This document shows positions 1-7,318 of a stretch of DNA of 10,471 bases, in pieces. The notes below the pieces were generated by a model that had not been told where the DNA came from, searched no databases, and worked only from the letters and a program-made list of their open reading frames with translations. Position 1 is the first letter of the stretch, and the number at the start of each line of letters is the position of its first letter. The DNA comes from Jaenimonas drosophilae (Eukaryota > Euglenozoa > Kinetoplastea > Trypanosomatida > Trypanosomatidae), in contig JASAON010001293.1 in the NCBI GenBank assembly GCA_030849065.1, positions 1 through 10,471 on the forward strand, written 5' to 3'. The position numbers were made by a program, and so were the translations under genes.

Positions 1-165
1 GTGTGCCAATGGAGATGAGATGCAACACACAACATCTCTGCCACACGACGAACATTATGATGATGATGATGATGATGATAGATGAGATGAACGACCCATT
101 TCAACACGAGTGATACCAACGTAAATCTCATTGTGTGCGGGTTTGTGGGGATGGATGGCACGAGC
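1..165 (-). other. 3' flank (probable 3' UTR) of the TBCD gene
   Basis: This stretch follows the TAG stop of the TBCD gene in the direction of transcription. It contains no ORF that I can support. Its one distinct element is an ATG/CAT triplet microsatellite at 57-79. It is probably the start of the 3' untranslated region. The polyadenylation site cannot be placed because in kinetoplastids it depends on the next downstream splice acceptor, which lies outside the window. Confidence 0.5.
57..79. repeat. (ATG)7 triplet microsatellite
   Basis: There are seven uninterrupted ATG units plus AT on the plus strand, read as CAT units in the minus-strand transcript. The repeat lies about 90 bases past the TBCD stop codon, so it would be in the 3' UTR. 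It is likely to vary in length between strains. Confidence 0.9.
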
Positions 166-3100
166 CTAGTATCCCGCCTCCTGCACTAGATGGCTGTAGG
201 TGCTGGCCACCACCGTCCTGCCAGCACCTCCGCTCTTGGCTTCTGTGCGCATCTCCAGCCCGGCGGCCTCGCCCGCGGCACCCTTTTGTGGTGGGTTGAG
301 GCCCAGCATTGAATAGAGCTGATTGCGTGCGGCACGAATGCCAGCCGCATCGGTTCCATCCCACTGCGTGGCCAGCAAGTGGCTCATGGCGGCGTGCATA
401 TCTTCGTCTTGCTTCTTCTTCACCTCACCCGTTGTGTTGTTGTTGTTGTTGTTGCTCGTGGGTGCGGATGAGGTGAGGACGAGGAGGGCGGTATAGAACT
501 CCGTGGCCATCTTGGCACGTACTTTGGGATATCGGCTCGCAACCATGGTCAGAGCTAGGCTCCACGCCTTGCGACGTGCCTCCTCGTCGGTGCTCCGGCA
601 CAGATTGCTCAACAAGGTGGTAAGAGGGAGGAGCACCACAATGGTTGTGGCAAAGTGGCGGAGCTCCGACCGCAGCATCTCAACAACGCGGCTGTGCTGA
701 TGCACATCCAACACACCTTGGTTGATGGCGAAGTCGGCGATGCGGCTGAGTGGCACAATGACACGGTCTTGGTGCGCGAAGCGCTCGCCCACAGCCACCA
801 GCTCGGCAGAGAGACGTGCAATCGTCTTCTTCTCTCCCACATCCAACGCCTGCATCAAGGCGGCGGTGGCGGGCTGACGTACGTGGGCCGAAACATCGCC
901 CGCGGAGAGCACGAGGCCCTCCATCGTGGCAGGTGCCAAGACCAACGGGCAGTGATGCAGCAAATCCGGTGCAACGGCAGGAAGGACGGCTTGAGGGCTG
1001 CCCCAGTTGGCCATGTTGGGCGCCAGACGACGGATGAGATCCACGAGGTGGCGGAGCTCTGCACCCACTGCTTCCTCCTCCCCTTCCTTCTTCTCCGCCG
1101 AGAACAACTTCTGCACCACATCATGCTCCGCGAGCTTCACCAGGGCCTCTCCCGCAGCGCCACGAACGCGATCGAGCTTCTCCATCAAGGCCTTCACGAT
1201 GCTCCTCATTATCCAGCGTGCATCGTCGCGCGTGAGAAGCCGCGGTGTGGTGCCGAGGCCGTAGGCCACCACCGAGGGAAGCTCGCGCAGCACCGCCAGC
1301 CTCACAAAGGAGCCAACATCGCCACGCTTGTCGGTGGCGTAGTCCTGCAGTGCCGCCATCATGGTGCCAACCACAACCTGCTGGAACCAGGTTGAGGTGG
1401 CGGCGGGAACCTGCGTGGGCAGCGTACATACAAGACGTGAGAGTGAGCGCACGGCGTTGCGACGAGATTCGGCATCAGCCAACTCCGCTTGTTCGGCGGA
1501 GATGCTTGCATCCACCACCGAGGCAGCGGCGAGGATCTCCGTGAGACGGACAAAGTATGGCGCGGTCGCACCTTCTTGTGTAGGTGTTGGCGCTGATGCA
1601 GCATCAGCTCCTGCTGTTGTTGTTGTTGGTGTGGGAACCGCCAGCAACCAGGAGGCTGGGATGCCTCCCATGGCGGCCAAGAAGCCACGCTTCTCCAGTG
1701 GGGAGGTGGTGGAGCTCTCCACCGCCGCCATCATCTTGGCCATCACTTTGCCATGAAAACCAGCTTGATAGTCAGAGTAGTAGGCCACGGCCACGGCACG
1801 AAAGGTCTCTGCCGCATCGAGCTGCAGCCACTCCAGGATGCTCCGCCATGATTCCTCCAGGAATTCCTGAATCTTGGCCAGTGTACGTGCGCGGCCCTTC
1901 TCCCCGCTGATTTTGGTGATGCTGACGTACTCGGGCAGCTCAAGACGCTGCTCCGCCATGGCGCGCAAGAGGCTGCAACATGCCTGACGCACGTACTCAC
2001 CACCCCGAGAGCGATATAAACGTGCCGCATCGAGGCGAATGAGCACCTCCACGAGCTGCTGCCGCTGCTCGTTGGTCCAGCAGGAGGGCGGCAGCCCGCG
2101 CACCAGCTCGGCCAGACCCAGGATGGCACCATGGCGTGTGGCCACGGTGTTATCCACGACCCGCCGCAGCAGCTCGGGCAGAATTTCGGCCATCACCTCC
2201 GGCATCTTGCGCGAGGCGATGCGGCCGAGGGCCACGGCAGCACAACACCGCACCTGACGATCCCAGTGAAGCAGCTTCACTCCAACGAGCTCCACCAACA
2301 TCGCCATGGTGTAGGCGGGGTAGGCGGCGATGAGGGGTGCCACCTCTGTGTAGGCGTGAGTGCGCGAGGCCAGCGCGAAAAAATCCATGCCGGTGACGAG
2401 GGCGATGCCATCGGGGAAGTTGCCGAGCCGCCCCACACACTCTTGCAAGGCTGCAGAGGCCGCCCGACGCACATGCACTTCACGATCAAAGAGGGAGGCA
2501 AGAACGAGGCCCACACTGAGTGCGTTGACGTGTTGGCTCAGGTCCTCCGCATCATAGGCACGTGCCAGAGACCAGCATGCGTAGCACGCCGCATCGCGCA
2601 CGTTGGCCCCGACACTGTAGGTGCCCTTGCTGAGATCAAAGGCGAGACCCTTGATGATGATGGGCACGAGTGTGTTGAGCTGCTCCGTGGAGAGGATGCT
2701 GCGCCGGCACAACTCTGCGAGGGTCAGCAACCCGCCATGCCACTGATGCTCATTATACATGCTGCTGAAGAAGGACCAAATGGCACCAACAACATCCTGC
2801 ACGAGGGAGAGCGGGAGGCGCTCGCACACGCGGCCAACGCCCTTCGCGGCGCTCCAGCGCACCACAGAATCCTTGTGGCCCGTGGCCTCGAGAAGCAGGC
2901 CGATGCCTTCCTCCAGCTCCTCCGCGGCACCTTCAATGACCTCGCCATCGTCCTCATCTTCATGCTTGTTGGTGTTGGCCTGTGGTGCGGGTGATGACGA
3001 TGATGTGGTGCCATGAAGGTTTTCGGATAGCGAGGCCACGTGGCGGCGATACTTCCACGACGCGCTCGTCTTCTTCAGCATTGTGAGGAGCAGCCGCTGC

Positions 3101-4392
3101 TCCACCTTGATGGCCGTCTTGGACAGAAGCGTGTTGTTTGGGTGTTGGCCGTAGAGCTCCGCCACACTACTCACGATGCCACTCGTGGCGAAGGCGAGGA
3201 GCTCCCGACGTTGGCCGAGCTTGAGGGTCTTTGCAATGGCCAAGAGCACACCAGGGAGGAGGAACTGTTGGTAGCCAACACTGTGGTGCTGCTCGCTGGC
3301 CAAGACGTGCAGCGCGGCGAGCAAATGTGCTTCAGCAGGGACATGTGCCAAGGTTGGCACCGGCTGTTCCTGCGGCACTGCGCAGAGCCGGAGGAGCTCC
3401 ATCACGTAGCTGAAGAAGACGCGTCGGTGCGCGGCGCTATCCGACCGGGTGAGCAGGCGAGCAACGAGCAACGCCGCACCTTCACGGCACTTTGTAGAGT
3501 CATTGAGGAAGCGCACGGCGGTCTCGAGCAGCGCATCGGATAGGGTGAGGCCACCAACCACCGTCGCGGCGTTGCTATCAATGACACTGAGCGCAAAAGG
3601 CACGAGGACCAGGTTGGAGAGCCACAACAACAAGCAGTAGCGCACCTCCCACTCTCGTTGATGATGTGGGTCTGCCTTCCAGTACCGCAGGGCGTAGAAA
3701 ACATCCTCGCAGTGGCGCACGTCGTTGGGGAAGTAGCTCGTGCAGCTCTTCTCACCCGCGCACTTGATGATGAAGTACAGGGCGCGGCACACCACGTGAA
3801 GGGGTGTCTTGGCTGCATCGGCGTCAAACAGATCGAAGTTTTGGCCCAAGGTGTTGGCAACGGAAACAACGGGAGAGGAGGTTGCGGTGGGGCTCGCGGC
3901 AGAGGTTGTGGGGGAGGCGGCTGAGATGCCACCTCCTGCCGCAGAAGATGATGCAGCAGCAGCATCATTGTTGGCAGCCTGTAGTGCTTCCTCCATGGCC
4001 CACACCTCACTGGCGCTGGGGAGGCGGTCCAGCAGCAAACGAATGAGCGGGTCAATGAGGCCCTCCAGGTGAGGATGGAGGAGGTGCGGGCTCTCTTGGT
4101 AGCGATCGAGGAGCTTTGGCAGCTGCACCTCCAACAAAGCGGCGGGGCCGCTTGGATCTACGCCAACAGATGGCAGGAGTACATCGCGCTCCGTGGGCAG
4201 CTCTGCCGCCACACGGGCGAGGAGAGCACGGCAGGCCTCTTCCTCCTCAAAGAAGGAGGGCCCTGTGGCGTCATCGGCATCCATCTCCATCGTCGCGCCG
4301 CCATTCTCCTCACCGAGTGGCACCTCCACTGCTTCCACCTCATCTCCCTCGAGCGGAGATGCAGCACTCACGTCTTCACTTGCTCGAGACAT
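166..4392 (-). CDS. TBCD: Tubulin-folding cofactor D (tubulin-specific chaperone D)
   Basis: The product is 1408 residues. In known homologues TBCD takes beta-tubulin from cofactor A, joins the TBCE-alpha-tubulin complex in the cytosol and, with TBCC, yields the assembly-competent heterodimer. Several stretches read like human TBCD: YQESPHLLHPHLE (97-109), an RYCLLLWLSN block (251-260), HVRRAASAALQECVGR (640-655) with the following FPDGI, LADAESRRNAVRSLSRL (971-987), DYATDKRGDVGSFVR (1017-1031), and a C-terminal QWDGTDAAGIRAARNQLYSMLG block (about 1343-1364). The middle is helical HEAT-type repeat, and roughly 840-1040 matches the TBCD C-terminal domain. It is about 200 residues longer than the human protein because of low-complexity inserts at about 145-175 (Ala/Ser/Thr/Pro), 461-492 (Ser then acidic), 920-942 (Thr/Ala/Pro) and 1309-1328 (six Asn, then Lys). 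The ATG at 4392 is the first ATG after a predicted trans-splice acceptor at 4513-4514. The frame stays open upstream to 4509, but only from a TTG. The stop is TAG at 166-168. Confidence 0.96.
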   Translation of the reverse strand: MSRASEDVSAASPLEGDEVEAVEVPLGEENGGATMEMDADDATGPSFFEEEEACRALLARVAAELPTERDVLLPSVGVDPSGPAALLEVQLPKLLDRYQESPHLLHPHLEGLIDPLIRLLLDRLPSASEVWAMEEALQAANNDAAAASSSAAGGGISAASPTTSAASPTATSSPVVSVANTLGQNFDLFDADAAKTPLHVVCRALYFIIKCAGEKSCTSYFPNDVRHCEDVFYALRYWKADPHHQREWEVRYCLLLWLSNLVLVPFALSVIDSNAATVVGGLTLSDALLETAVRFLNDSTKCREGAALLVARLLTRSDSAAHRRVFFSYVMELLRLCAVPQEQPVPTLAHVPAEAHLLAALHVLASEQHHSVGYQQFLLPGVLLAIAKTLKLGQRRELLAFATSGIVSSVAELYGQHPNNTLLSKTAIKVEQRLLLTMLKKTSASWKYRRHVASLSENLHGTTSSSSPAPQANTNKHEDEDDGEVIEGAAEELEEGIGLLLEATGHKDSVVRWSAAKGVGRVCERLPLSLVQDVVGAIWSFFSSMYNEHQWHGGLLTLAELCRRSILSTEQLNTLVPIIIKGLAFDLSKGTYSVGANVRDAACYACWSLARAYDAEDLSQHVNALSVGLVLASLFDREVHVRRAASAALQECVGRLGNFPDGIALVTGMDFFALASRTHAYTEVAPLIAAYPAYTMAMLVELVGVKLLHWDRQVRCCAAVALGRIASRKMPEVMAEILPELLRRVVDNTVATRHGAILGLAELVRGLPPSCWTNEQRQQLVEVLIRLDAARLYRSRGGEYVRQACCSLLRAMAEQRLELPEYVSITKISGEKGRARTLAKIQEFLEESWRSILEWLQLDAAETFRAVAVAYYSDYQAGFHGKVMAKMMAAVESSTTSPLEKRGFLAAMGGIPASWLLAVPTPTTTTAGADAASAPTPTQEGATAPYFVRLTEILAAASVVDASISAEQAELADAESRRNAVRSLSRLVCTLPTQVPAATSTWFQQVVVGTMMAALQDYATDKRGDVGSFVRLAVLRELPSVVAYGLGTTPRLLTRDDARWIMRSIVKALMEKLDRVRGAAGEALVKLAEHDVVQKLFSAEKKEGEEEAVGAELRHLVDLIRRLAPNMANWGSPQAVLPAVAPDLLHHCPLVLAPATMEGLVLSAGDVSAHVRQPATAALMQALDVGEKKTIARLSAELVAVGERFAHQDRVIVPLSRIADFAINQGVLDVHQHSRVVEMLRSELRHFATTIVVLLPLTTLLSNLCRSTDEEARRKAWSLALTMVASRYPKVRAKMATEFYTALLVLTSSAPTSNNNNNNTTGEVKKKQDEDMHAAMSHLLATQWDGTDAAGIRAARNQLYSMLGLNPPQKGAAGEAAGLEMRTEAKSGGAGRTVVASTYSHLVQEAGY
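436..453 (-). repeat. (AAC)6 coding microsatellite, poly-Asn in TBCD
   Basis: Six identical AAC codons encode Asn1314-1319 of TBCD. On the plus strand they read (GTT)6. They sit in a Ser/Asn/Thr/Lys linker between the last helical repeats and the conserved C-terminal helix, where length variation should be tolerated. Confidence 0.9.
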
Positions 4393-4512
4393 GGTGTGTG
4401 TTGAAGTTTGGTGTTGGCTTCTTATTTCTGTGGTTGTACGTATGTACCTGACAATGACGATGAGGTATGATGAACCTTGCCTCCCTCGGTGATGCAAGAC
4501 AACAAACAAAAG

Positions 4513-4560
4513 CTACACAAACCATAAAAAATGATGATGAGTAGGTGAAGGAAGAAAAAA
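4513..4560 (-). promoter_or_regulatory. Predicted spliced-leader trans-splice acceptor for TBCD
   Basis: On the minus strand a 14-base pure pyrimidine tract (plus 4547-4560) is followed by a stretch without AG, and the first AG is at plus 4513-4514, in the context GTGTAG. That gives a 5' UTR of about 120 nt without an upstream ATG, so the TBCD start at 4392 is the first AUG of the mature mRNA. This is inferred from the usual kinetoplastid rule of first AG after a pyrimidine tract. Confidence 0.6.
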
Positions 4561-4576
4561 TGAATGCACATGAAAG
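4560..4576 (-). repeat. 17-base motif, copy 1 (also at 8514-8530)
   Basis: The plus-strand motif ATGAATGCACATGAAAG differs at one base from the copy at 8514-8530. Both copies lie downstream of a stop codon in the transcript direction: this one about 157 bases after the BolA stop, the other about 42 bases after the DDAH stop. No function is known to me. Confidence 0.5.
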
Positions 4577-4732
4577 ATGAGGTACGTACGTGTTTAGTGA
4601 GCGTCGTGAAGAGGAAGATGCCTCAACACATGAAACAACAGCAACAACAACATTAGTGATGTACACCTGACAGGAACTTCTTCATGCCTGAGTACGCGAG
4701 ATTGTGTGTGTGGGGATGGATAGAAAGAGAGA

Positions 4733-5035
4733 CTATCCTGGCCGCACTGGGGGTGTTGCTGACTTTGGTGCCTGCGCATCCTTTCCTGTGTGCAGCGTAA
4801 ATCCGTGAATTTGGCGAATCTCCTCCTGAAGAATGCCGTTGACGAGACGATGTTGCTGGACGAGTGGTTTGCCACCAAAGGCGGGTGAGATGATGTGGAT
4901 ATCAAAGAAGCTGCCACAACCCGCGCTCACATCCTTCACCGTGAGAGAGGTGAGGGGCTGGAGCGCAGGGCTCGCGCGGAGCTTCGCATCGATGTCTGAG
5001 GCGGAGACGAGGAAAGCGAAGGACCTGCGCAGCAT
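4733..5035 (-). CDS. BolA family protein, BOLA3-like, mitochondrial
   Basis: This is a 100-residue BolA-fold protein. BOLA3-type proteins work with monothiol glutaredoxin GLRX5 and NFU1 in the mitochondrial matrix to deliver [4Fe-4S] clusters to enzymes such as lipoyl synthase. The core block runs from about residue 33 to 83: VSAGCGSFFDIHI (36-48), GGKPLVQQHRLVNGILQEEI (54-73) and IHGFTLHT (76-83). Cys40 in the GCG motif and His77 match the positions expected for cluster ligands in the BOLA3 group. The N-terminus MLRRSFAFLVSA is short, basic and hydrophobic, as in many trypanosomatid mitochondrial presequences. The Pro/Lys-rich tail (84-100) is not part of the fold. The ATG at 5035 has an AAAC context and is the first ATG after a predicted acceptor at 5095-5096. 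The stop is TAG. The family is secure; the assignment to BOLA3 rather than BOLA1 rests on the GCG cysteine and the presequence. Confidence 0.92.
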   Translation of the reverse strand: MLRRSFAFLVSASDIDAKLRASPALQPLTSLTVKDVSAGCGSFFDIHIISPAFGGKPLVQQHRLVNGILQEEIRQIHGFTLHTGKDAQAPKSATPPVRPG

Positions 5036-5094
5036 GTTTCCGAGATGGTGAGTGTGTATGTGAAAAGATATCTTCTAACCACCTACTCTACCAA

Positions 5095-5138
5095 CTTCAC
5101 ACAAGCAACAGATTCAGTGATGAGCGAGAAGAAGAAAT
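5095..5138 (-). promoter_or_regulatory. Predicted spliced-leader trans-splice acceptor for the BolA gene
   Basis: On the minus strand a pyrimidine-rich TTTCTTCTTCTCGCTC tract (about plus 5122-5138) is followed by the first AG at plus 5095-5096 (GTGAAG). The 5' UTR would be 59 nt with no ATG before the BolA start. Nearby AGs a few bases further on are alternatives. Confidence 0.5.
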
Positions 5139-5242
5139 TGTGTTGTGGATGATGATGGAGCAACAACAAGGGCACATCAGAGGCTACCTCCTCCCCTCCA
5201 GGAGTGTGAAAAGGGAGGATGGCAGTCATGAAGAACAACATG

Positions 5243-5254
5243 TTTTTTTTTTTT
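5243..5254. repeat. T12 homopolymer (A12 in the transcript)
   Basis: Twelve T bases in a row on the plus strand give A12 in the minus-strand transcript, upstream of the BolA splice acceptor. It is the longest homopolymer I noted in the window and may mark an AT-rich part of the 3' UTR. It is a likely site of sequencing length error. Confidence 0.85.
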
Positions 5255-5329
5255 GCAGAGCGGCAAGTTACTGACACACGCTCACAGATACCGCTGAATC
5301 TCCGCGACCACTGAAGATGCGGTGGGGGT

Positions 5330-5355
5330 GGCGAAGTATGCGAACGATACTTGCC
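5330..5355. other. Short hairpin in the spacer
   Basis: GGC-G-AAGTAT at 5330-5339 pairs with ATACTTGCC at 5347-5355, giving nine base pairs with one bulged G and a seven-base loop. A separate block GCGGCAAGT at 5259-5267 is also complementary to 5349-5357, so two mutually exclusive folds are possible. Whether it is functional is unknown. Confidence 0.4.
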
Positions 5356-5722
5356 GCTGCGTGAGAGAATGTGTGTCAGTGTGATTGTGTGCGTGAGCTG
5401 ATATAGTGGCTCCACCAAAAAAAAACAGCAAAGAAAAAAAAGATAGATTCTGTGGGGTGTGGCGCACCCAAGTCAGTAGAAGTCATCGCATGGTACGCTG
5501 TGCGCAACAAGGAAGGCGTGTGTGTGTGTAGGACGGAGGAGGCTGATGCTGAGGTGGTGGCACACCTACACACAACGGCACACCACATCGCATCTAACCT
5601 ACCTGACCCAACTCACTACCAATAACCACATCATGGCACTCGTCCTCCCCTCAAGGAGGTGGAGCTGAGCTGTGTGGTTGTGGTACGTCGGGTGTAGAAG
5701 GGCGTCCCCCCTCACTCGTTGC

Positions 5723-5744
5723 CTGTACAAGGAAGAAAAAAAAA
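5723..5744 (-). promoter_or_regulatory. Strong trans-splice acceptor-like signal without an obvious gene
   Basis: On the minus strand a run of nine T then CTTCC (plus 5731-5744) leads to GTACAG, with the AG at plus 5723-5724. By shape it is the best acceptor in the spacer. The first ATG after it (5634) opens only a 12-codon frame, and a further ATG at 5588 opens a 70-codon low-complexity frame. The site may be cryptic, or may define the end of a non-coding or short-peptide transcript. Confidence 0.35.
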
Positions 5745-6546
5745 TGCACATAACACATCGACCAATATACAACACCATCAGCAGCATCAGAAAAAAAAAA
5801 GAATTTGAAAAAAAAACAATCACTACACACAGAGAAAGGAAGAGCTGTGCAAGACTAGTCTAGTTAGCTCATCTCTGAAACACACCAACAACTGATGGAA
5901 CCTTTGCGTATTTCAAGTTCCGTAGAATGTAGTGCCGTGTATGAAGGTTATTTTTTTTTACTGTTTTTTTTTTGGTGTTGTGTGCGAGTGTGTATGACAC
6001 AAAGGTTCATAAAGATGTGGAGTAATAAGCGCGCACGCACACGCTCGCTCCCAGTGCTCCATCAGGATGGAAGGGTGGATATGATCGCAATCATAAATGA
6101 AAATTGTTTCTCTCTCTGTTTAGTAAGCCACAGAATGATGAAGTTAGCGAAAAAAAAGTTCGGATGCAAGCGCAGCCCGCACGTGTGTCTTGAACCTCTA
6201 GAGTGGCGCGCATGAGTGCGTGTGTGTGCAGATGTTGTTCGCCGCCACCCCCTGCTCTATCTGGGGTGAGGCGTAGCCACACAACACTCGTGAAGAAAAA
6301 CATCGTCTCCTACCATCATCATCACTTTTCCCACATTACGTTTCCCACATAGCGGGAGTTTCCATCACTTCGCCCACGCACCTCCCTGCTGCATCAGAGC
6401 AGCCATCATCCATCATCTGTGGTAGGGGGCACACTAATATACGACCTGCACAGATGACGGCGCTCTCACCCACACAGCGTTTGTGTTGGTGTGGGAGAAG
6501 GATAGTTGGTGAGGTAGTTAGGAGAAGGATGAAGTAGTTGTGTGTG

Positions 6547-6566
6547 TGTGTGTTGGCCAACACACA
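6547..6566. repeat. 20-base perfect palindrome at a GT/CA switch
   Basis: TGTGTGTTGGCCAACACACA is its own reverse complement and is centred on GGCC. It arises where a plus-strand GT run passes into a CA-rich stretch. As RNA it would form a short hairpin with a TTGGCCAA apex. Confidence 0.85.
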
Positions 6567-7014
6567 TCCGCACACGCACATTCTGTTGTGAGACCGTGTG
6601 TTTCTGCTGCAAAAACCACCGCGTGTGTAGTTGGTGTCCTCGTTGACGATGGGGGGCAGTGTGGGAGGGGGGAGGAGGAGAAGGAGAAGGAGGTACGCCG
6701 TGTTCAAGTTTGTATGGGTGCGTCTTGGGAAGTAGTGAGGAGGGAGGAACGACCAACTACAATCCATCTCCATCCTTGTGTTTTTTTTTCGGCCGTTATG
6801 TGGTTAGTATGCTGGTAGGTGACGGATGCATCTTCTGTGTTCTCTTCATTATTATGTTTTTTTTTTACGATTGCTTTCTGACTCCATTTCAGTTGCGCTC
6901 CCCGCTCACGTGATTTGCCGTACCGGGGGCCTTCTCCACGCCACGCATGTGGAGGAGAGAGGAGGTGGGAGAGCGTCTGTGTGGGGTGTCGCAGGAGGTG
7001 CATCGCTGAATAGC

Positions 7015-7203
7015 TCAATGTTGTTGTTGTTGTTGTTGTTGTGTGTACGTGCTGTGTTGGTGGACGTGAAGATTGAGAACTGCGAGGAAAGCAACGACCA
7101 CACTCATGCGTGCATCCACTCGCATAGGGCTTGAGAGGGCAACATTGGTGGAGTTCCTCCGTCCTCCTTCGTTCAGCACAAACACACACATACACATACA
7201 CAT
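7015..7203 (-). CDS. Candidate small ORF, 62 residues, function unknown
   Basis: I do not recognise this protein. It starts at the first ATG after an AG acceptor (plus 7212-7213) that ends a pyrimidine-rich tract nearly 190 bases long on the minus strand. The predicted 5' leader after that AG would be only about eight bases. The product begins with a Met-Cys repeat read from a GT run, then has NEGGRRNSTNVALSSPMRVD (11-30), a short hydrophobic segment MSVVVAFLAVLNLHV (33-47) and a tail of seven Gln read from the AAC/GTT microsatellite. Both ends therefore come from simple repeats, which argues against a conserved gene, while the middle is less biased. It could equally be chance reading in a 3' UTR. 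Confidence 0.18.
   Translation of the reverse strand: MCMCMCVFVLNEGGRRNSTNVALSSPMRVDARMSVVVAFLAVLNLHVHQHSTYTQQQQQQQH
7019..7041. repeat. (TTG)7 triplet microsatellite
   Basis: TG followed by seven TTG units on the plus strand, read as CAA units in the minus-strand transcript. It is complementary to the AAC repeat at 7300-7318. Their flanks extend the match, giving a 20-base perfect inverted pair (7018-7037 with 7300-7319). Confidence 0.9.
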
Positions 7204-7248
7204 TGAAGATCCTGCGCAACCCAAACGACAAGAGAGAGCATGAAAGGA

Positions 7249-7269
7249 GGGAAAGGGGGGAGGGAGGGG
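7249..7269 (+). other. Canonical G-quadruplex motif in a polypurine tract
   Basis: Four G runs (3, 6, 3 and 4 bases) are separated by loops of AAA, A and A at 7249-7269. This fits the G3+ N1-7 pattern. It lies on the strand that is the template for the minus-strand genes, so the transcript itself would be C-rich here. Confidence 0.7.
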
Positions 7270-7299
7270 CGGAAAAAAAAACAAGCGAAGGAACGAAGG

Positions 7300-7318
7300 A
7301 ACAACAACAACAACAACA
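7300..7318. repeat. (AAC)6 triplet microsatellite
   Basis: Six AAC units plus A on the plus strand, in opposite orientation to the TTG repeat at 7019-7041. In a minus-strand transcript the GUU repeat here comes first and the CAA repeat about 260 bases later, so the two can pair. Confidence 0.9.

Larger units (their letters stand above)
4393..4732 (-). other. BOLA3-TBCD spacer
   Basis: This 340-base spacer holds the likely 3' UTR of the BolA gene and the 5' UTR of TBCD. From right to left it has an interrupted AAC/GTT repeat near 4635-4651, a 17-base motif shared with the DDAH 3' flank (4560-4576), the pyrimidine tract and AG acceptor for TBCD (4513-4560), then about 120 bases of 5' UTR with no ATG in any frame. 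I see no RNA gene here. Confidence 0.6.

Noticed and set aside
655..1395. 246-codon plus-strand frame within TBCD
   Set aside because: Antisense shadow of conserved TBCD sequence with no homology I can recognise.
2131..2994. 287-codon plus-strand frame within TBCD
   Set aside because: Antisense shadow; the minus strand here encodes the most conserved TBCD repeats.
4393..4509. 39-codon upstream extension of TBCD
   Set aside because: It opens with TTG, contains no ATG, and lies in the predicted 5' UTR.
6170..6205. tRNA B-box-like GTTCAAGAC on the minus strand
   Set aside because: The flanking bases do not form a T-arm stem, and no A box or acceptor stem is found at the right distance.
6091..6303. 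70-codon minus-strand frame with an ATG start
   Set aside because: No pyrimidine tract or acceptor lies just upstream, several out-of-frame ATGs precede it, and it has no recognisable motif.
6327..6350. Two copies of TTTCCCACAT 14 bases apart
   Set aside because: A ten-base two-copy repeat in low-complexity sequence is too little to support a function.
6336..6773. 145-codon minus-strand frame in the spacer
   Set aside because: It is runs of Leu, Pro, Thr-His and Cys-Val from simple repeats, with no protein-like core or homology.
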